Origin: Desulfobacteraceae bacterium
Lineage (GTDB): Bacteria; Desulfobacterota; Desulfobacteria; Desulfobacterales; Desulfobacteraceae
Assembly (NCBI GenBank): GCA_003354055.1
Contig: PIVQ01000323.1
Coordinates: 1-7,779 of the forward strand
Reading direction: 5' to 3'
DNA: 7,779 nt
Of this stretch, positions 6,819 through 7,779 are shown piece by piece. The position numbers and the translations under genes were made by a program. How positions within the stretch are numbered: position 1 is the stretch's first letter; each line of letters opens with the position of its first letter. The notes below the pieces were generated by a model. The model searched no databases. It worked only from the letters and a program-made list of their open reading frames with translations, and had not been told where the DNA came from.

Positions 6819-7622
6819 ATGAAACTGATTGCCGGTATTATTGTCATCAGCATAATCTTTTTTGGAGGGCTTAGGTTTTTTTCCAAAAAACTGCTCTACT
6901 TTCCGGTTCCCCTGGATAAGATACAGGAAAACCGCCTTGCACAATTGGGGGCGTCCCTGAAGCCTTTTTCCATTGCCGTGGATGACAAGACCACCCTCCG
7001 GGGATGGATCATTGAAAAGAATATGGCAGGCTTGCCCACGCTTTTTTACTTTGGCGGTAATGCCGAAGAGGTGTCACTGAATATTGAGGATTATCTGGCC
7101 CGGGTAGATGCCAATGTGGTCCTGGTCAATTACCGGGGATACGGTCAAAGTCAGGGGCAGCCCGTGGAAGAAGACCTAAAGGCGGATGCCCTGGCCATTT
7201 TCGACCGGATTGCCGGCGACTATAACCTGACTCCTGACCAATGCGGGGCCTGGGGCCGGAGTCTGGGTTCATCCATGGCCTCCTATCTGGTATGGAAACG
7301 GGGGCTGAAACGCCTGATCCTGACCTGTCCCTTTGACAGCATAGAGGCGGTTGCCGCAGGGTATTATCCGTCCTGGCTGGTGGGGTTTATATTGACGGAT
7401 CGCCACAGAATAACAGATTTTTCCGGGCAGATTCAGGCCGACACATTGATACTTAAGGCATCTGATGACGAGATCATTCCGTCAGAAAGAACACACGCCT
7501 TGTACGAGAGCCTCACCGGACCAAAGAAAATGATCACCATAGAGAATGCAGGACACAACACCATTTCAGAGGTCAGGGGATACTACGAAGCAATAAATAA
7601 TTATTTGGGTTCGAAAAAATAA
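6819..7622 (+). CDS. Membrane-anchored alpha/beta hydrolase (ABHD12/13, BEM46-like)
   Basis: A 267-residue serine hydrolase. Residues 4-20 (IAGIIVISIIFFGGLRF) form an uncleaved signal anchor; there is no lipobox cysteine. The catalytic domain then probably faces the periplasm, as in related bacterial YfhR/BEM46-type proteins. The oxyanion-side motif YFGGNAE lies at 77-83, with NYRGYGQSQG at 104-113 as typical of the family. The nucleophile elbow is G146-R-S148-L-G150, the acid is D217 in SDDEIIP, and the histidine is H246 in ENAGHN. All three triad members sit at the expected spacing, so the enzyme should be active. The substrate is unknown; family members act on lipid or acyl esters. It is a single gene, divergent from pepF, followed directly by an inverted repeat. 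ATG 6819 has AAGGA ten bases upstream. The family is sure; the subfamily name is approximate. Confidence 0.92.
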   Translation: MKLIAGIIVISIIFFGGLRFFSKKLLYFPVPLDKIQENRLAQLGASLKPFSIAVDDKTTLRGWIIEKNMAGLPTLFYFGGNAEEVSLNIEDYLARVDANVVLVNYRGYGQSQGQPVEEDLKADALAIFDRIAGDYNLTPDQCGAWGRSLGSSMASYLVWKRGLKRLILTCPFDSIEAVAAGYYPSWLVGFILTDRHRITDFSGQIQADTLILKASDDEIIPSERTHALYESLTGPKKMITIENAGHNTISEVRGYYEAINNYLGSKK

Positions 7623-7623
7623 T

Positions 7624-7734
7624 AAACGGGCTGTTTATCGAGAATGGGGAGAAGAATGAACTGACAAAAAGGGATTAAGGTATGCTGTACTTTAAAATTC
7701 TGTGTCAATTCAAACGTTGATAAACAGCCCGTTT
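7624..7734. repeat. Perfect 16-bp inverted repeat enclosing 79 bases, terminator or MITE-like
   Basis: AAACGGGCTGTTTATC at 7624-7639 is the exact reverse complement of 7719-7734, with bases 7640-7718 between. The left arm starts one base after the hydrolase stop codon; the right arm ends in a T-rich run (TTTTATTT at 7732-7739). As RNA it makes a long stem with a large loop followed by U's, which could terminate the hydrolase message, although such a long loop is unusual for a rho-independent terminator. As DNA it looks like a 111-bp element with terminal inverted repeats, possibly flanked by TA on each side. I cannot tell these apart. The final 45 bases after it show only a 4-bp hairpin (CGGC-TTAC-GCCG, 7743-7754). 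Confidence 0.6.
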
Positions 7735-7779
7735 TATTTAAACGGCTTACGCCGGGAAAAGCTATGTTGCTGTGCTTAG

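Noticed and set aside
7743..7754. Small hairpin CGGC-TTAC-GCCG near the right edge
   Set aside because: It has only four base pairs and no T-run follows. It is too weak to call a terminator.

Overview
The window reads as chromosomal DNA of a Gram-negative anaerobe, most likely a Desulfobacterales-type sulfate reducer (Desulfobacter/Desulfobacula-like). That placement is an inference. It rests on the style of the large hybrid histidine kinase, on the IS91-type transposase sequence and on moderate GC with AT-rich intergenic DNA; no rRNA or marker gene is present to prove it.

Layout. (1) Bases 1-438, minus strand: the first 146 codons of an IS91-family transposase that runs off the left edge. 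(2) Bases 439-641: AT-rich DNA upstream of both the transposase and a small plus-strand gene, with two small dyads and a TATAAT box. (3) Bases 642-890, plus: a small protein with two CxxC pairs and one C-terminal membrane helix, function unknown. (4) Bases 891-1571: about 680 bases with no convincing gene, perhaps holding decayed coding remnants, ending in a 14-base dyad and a ribosome binding site. (5) Bases 1572-4190, plus: an 872-residue membrane-bound hybrid histidine kinase (HisKA, HATPase, REC, REC, Hpt). (6) Bases 6717-4187, minus: a two-gene unit, pepF (M3 oligoendopeptidase F) then trmO (tRNA m6t6A37 methyltransferase), overlapping by 16 bases. The stop codon of trmO overlaps that of the kinase inside a GTTTAAAC palindrome. 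(7) Bases 6819-7622, plus: a membrane-anchored alpha/beta hydrolase, divergent from pepF. (8) Bases 7624-7734: a perfect 16-bp inverted repeat around 79 bases, just after the hydrolase stop.

How the genes relate. pepF and trmO look translationally coupled. The other genes share no obvious pathway. The kinase is an orphan with no response regulator beside it, so its output must go to a protein encoded elsewhere. The left 1.5 kb, with IS91, a small orphan gene and AT-rich apparently non-coding DNA, looks like accessory or scarred DNA. From 1.57 kb onward the content looks like ordinary chromosomal genes. I see no clear new defence or mobile system here. The most unusual points are the degenerate first receiver domain of the kinase, the gene-end overlaps, the 3' inverted repeat and the zinc-ribbon orphan.
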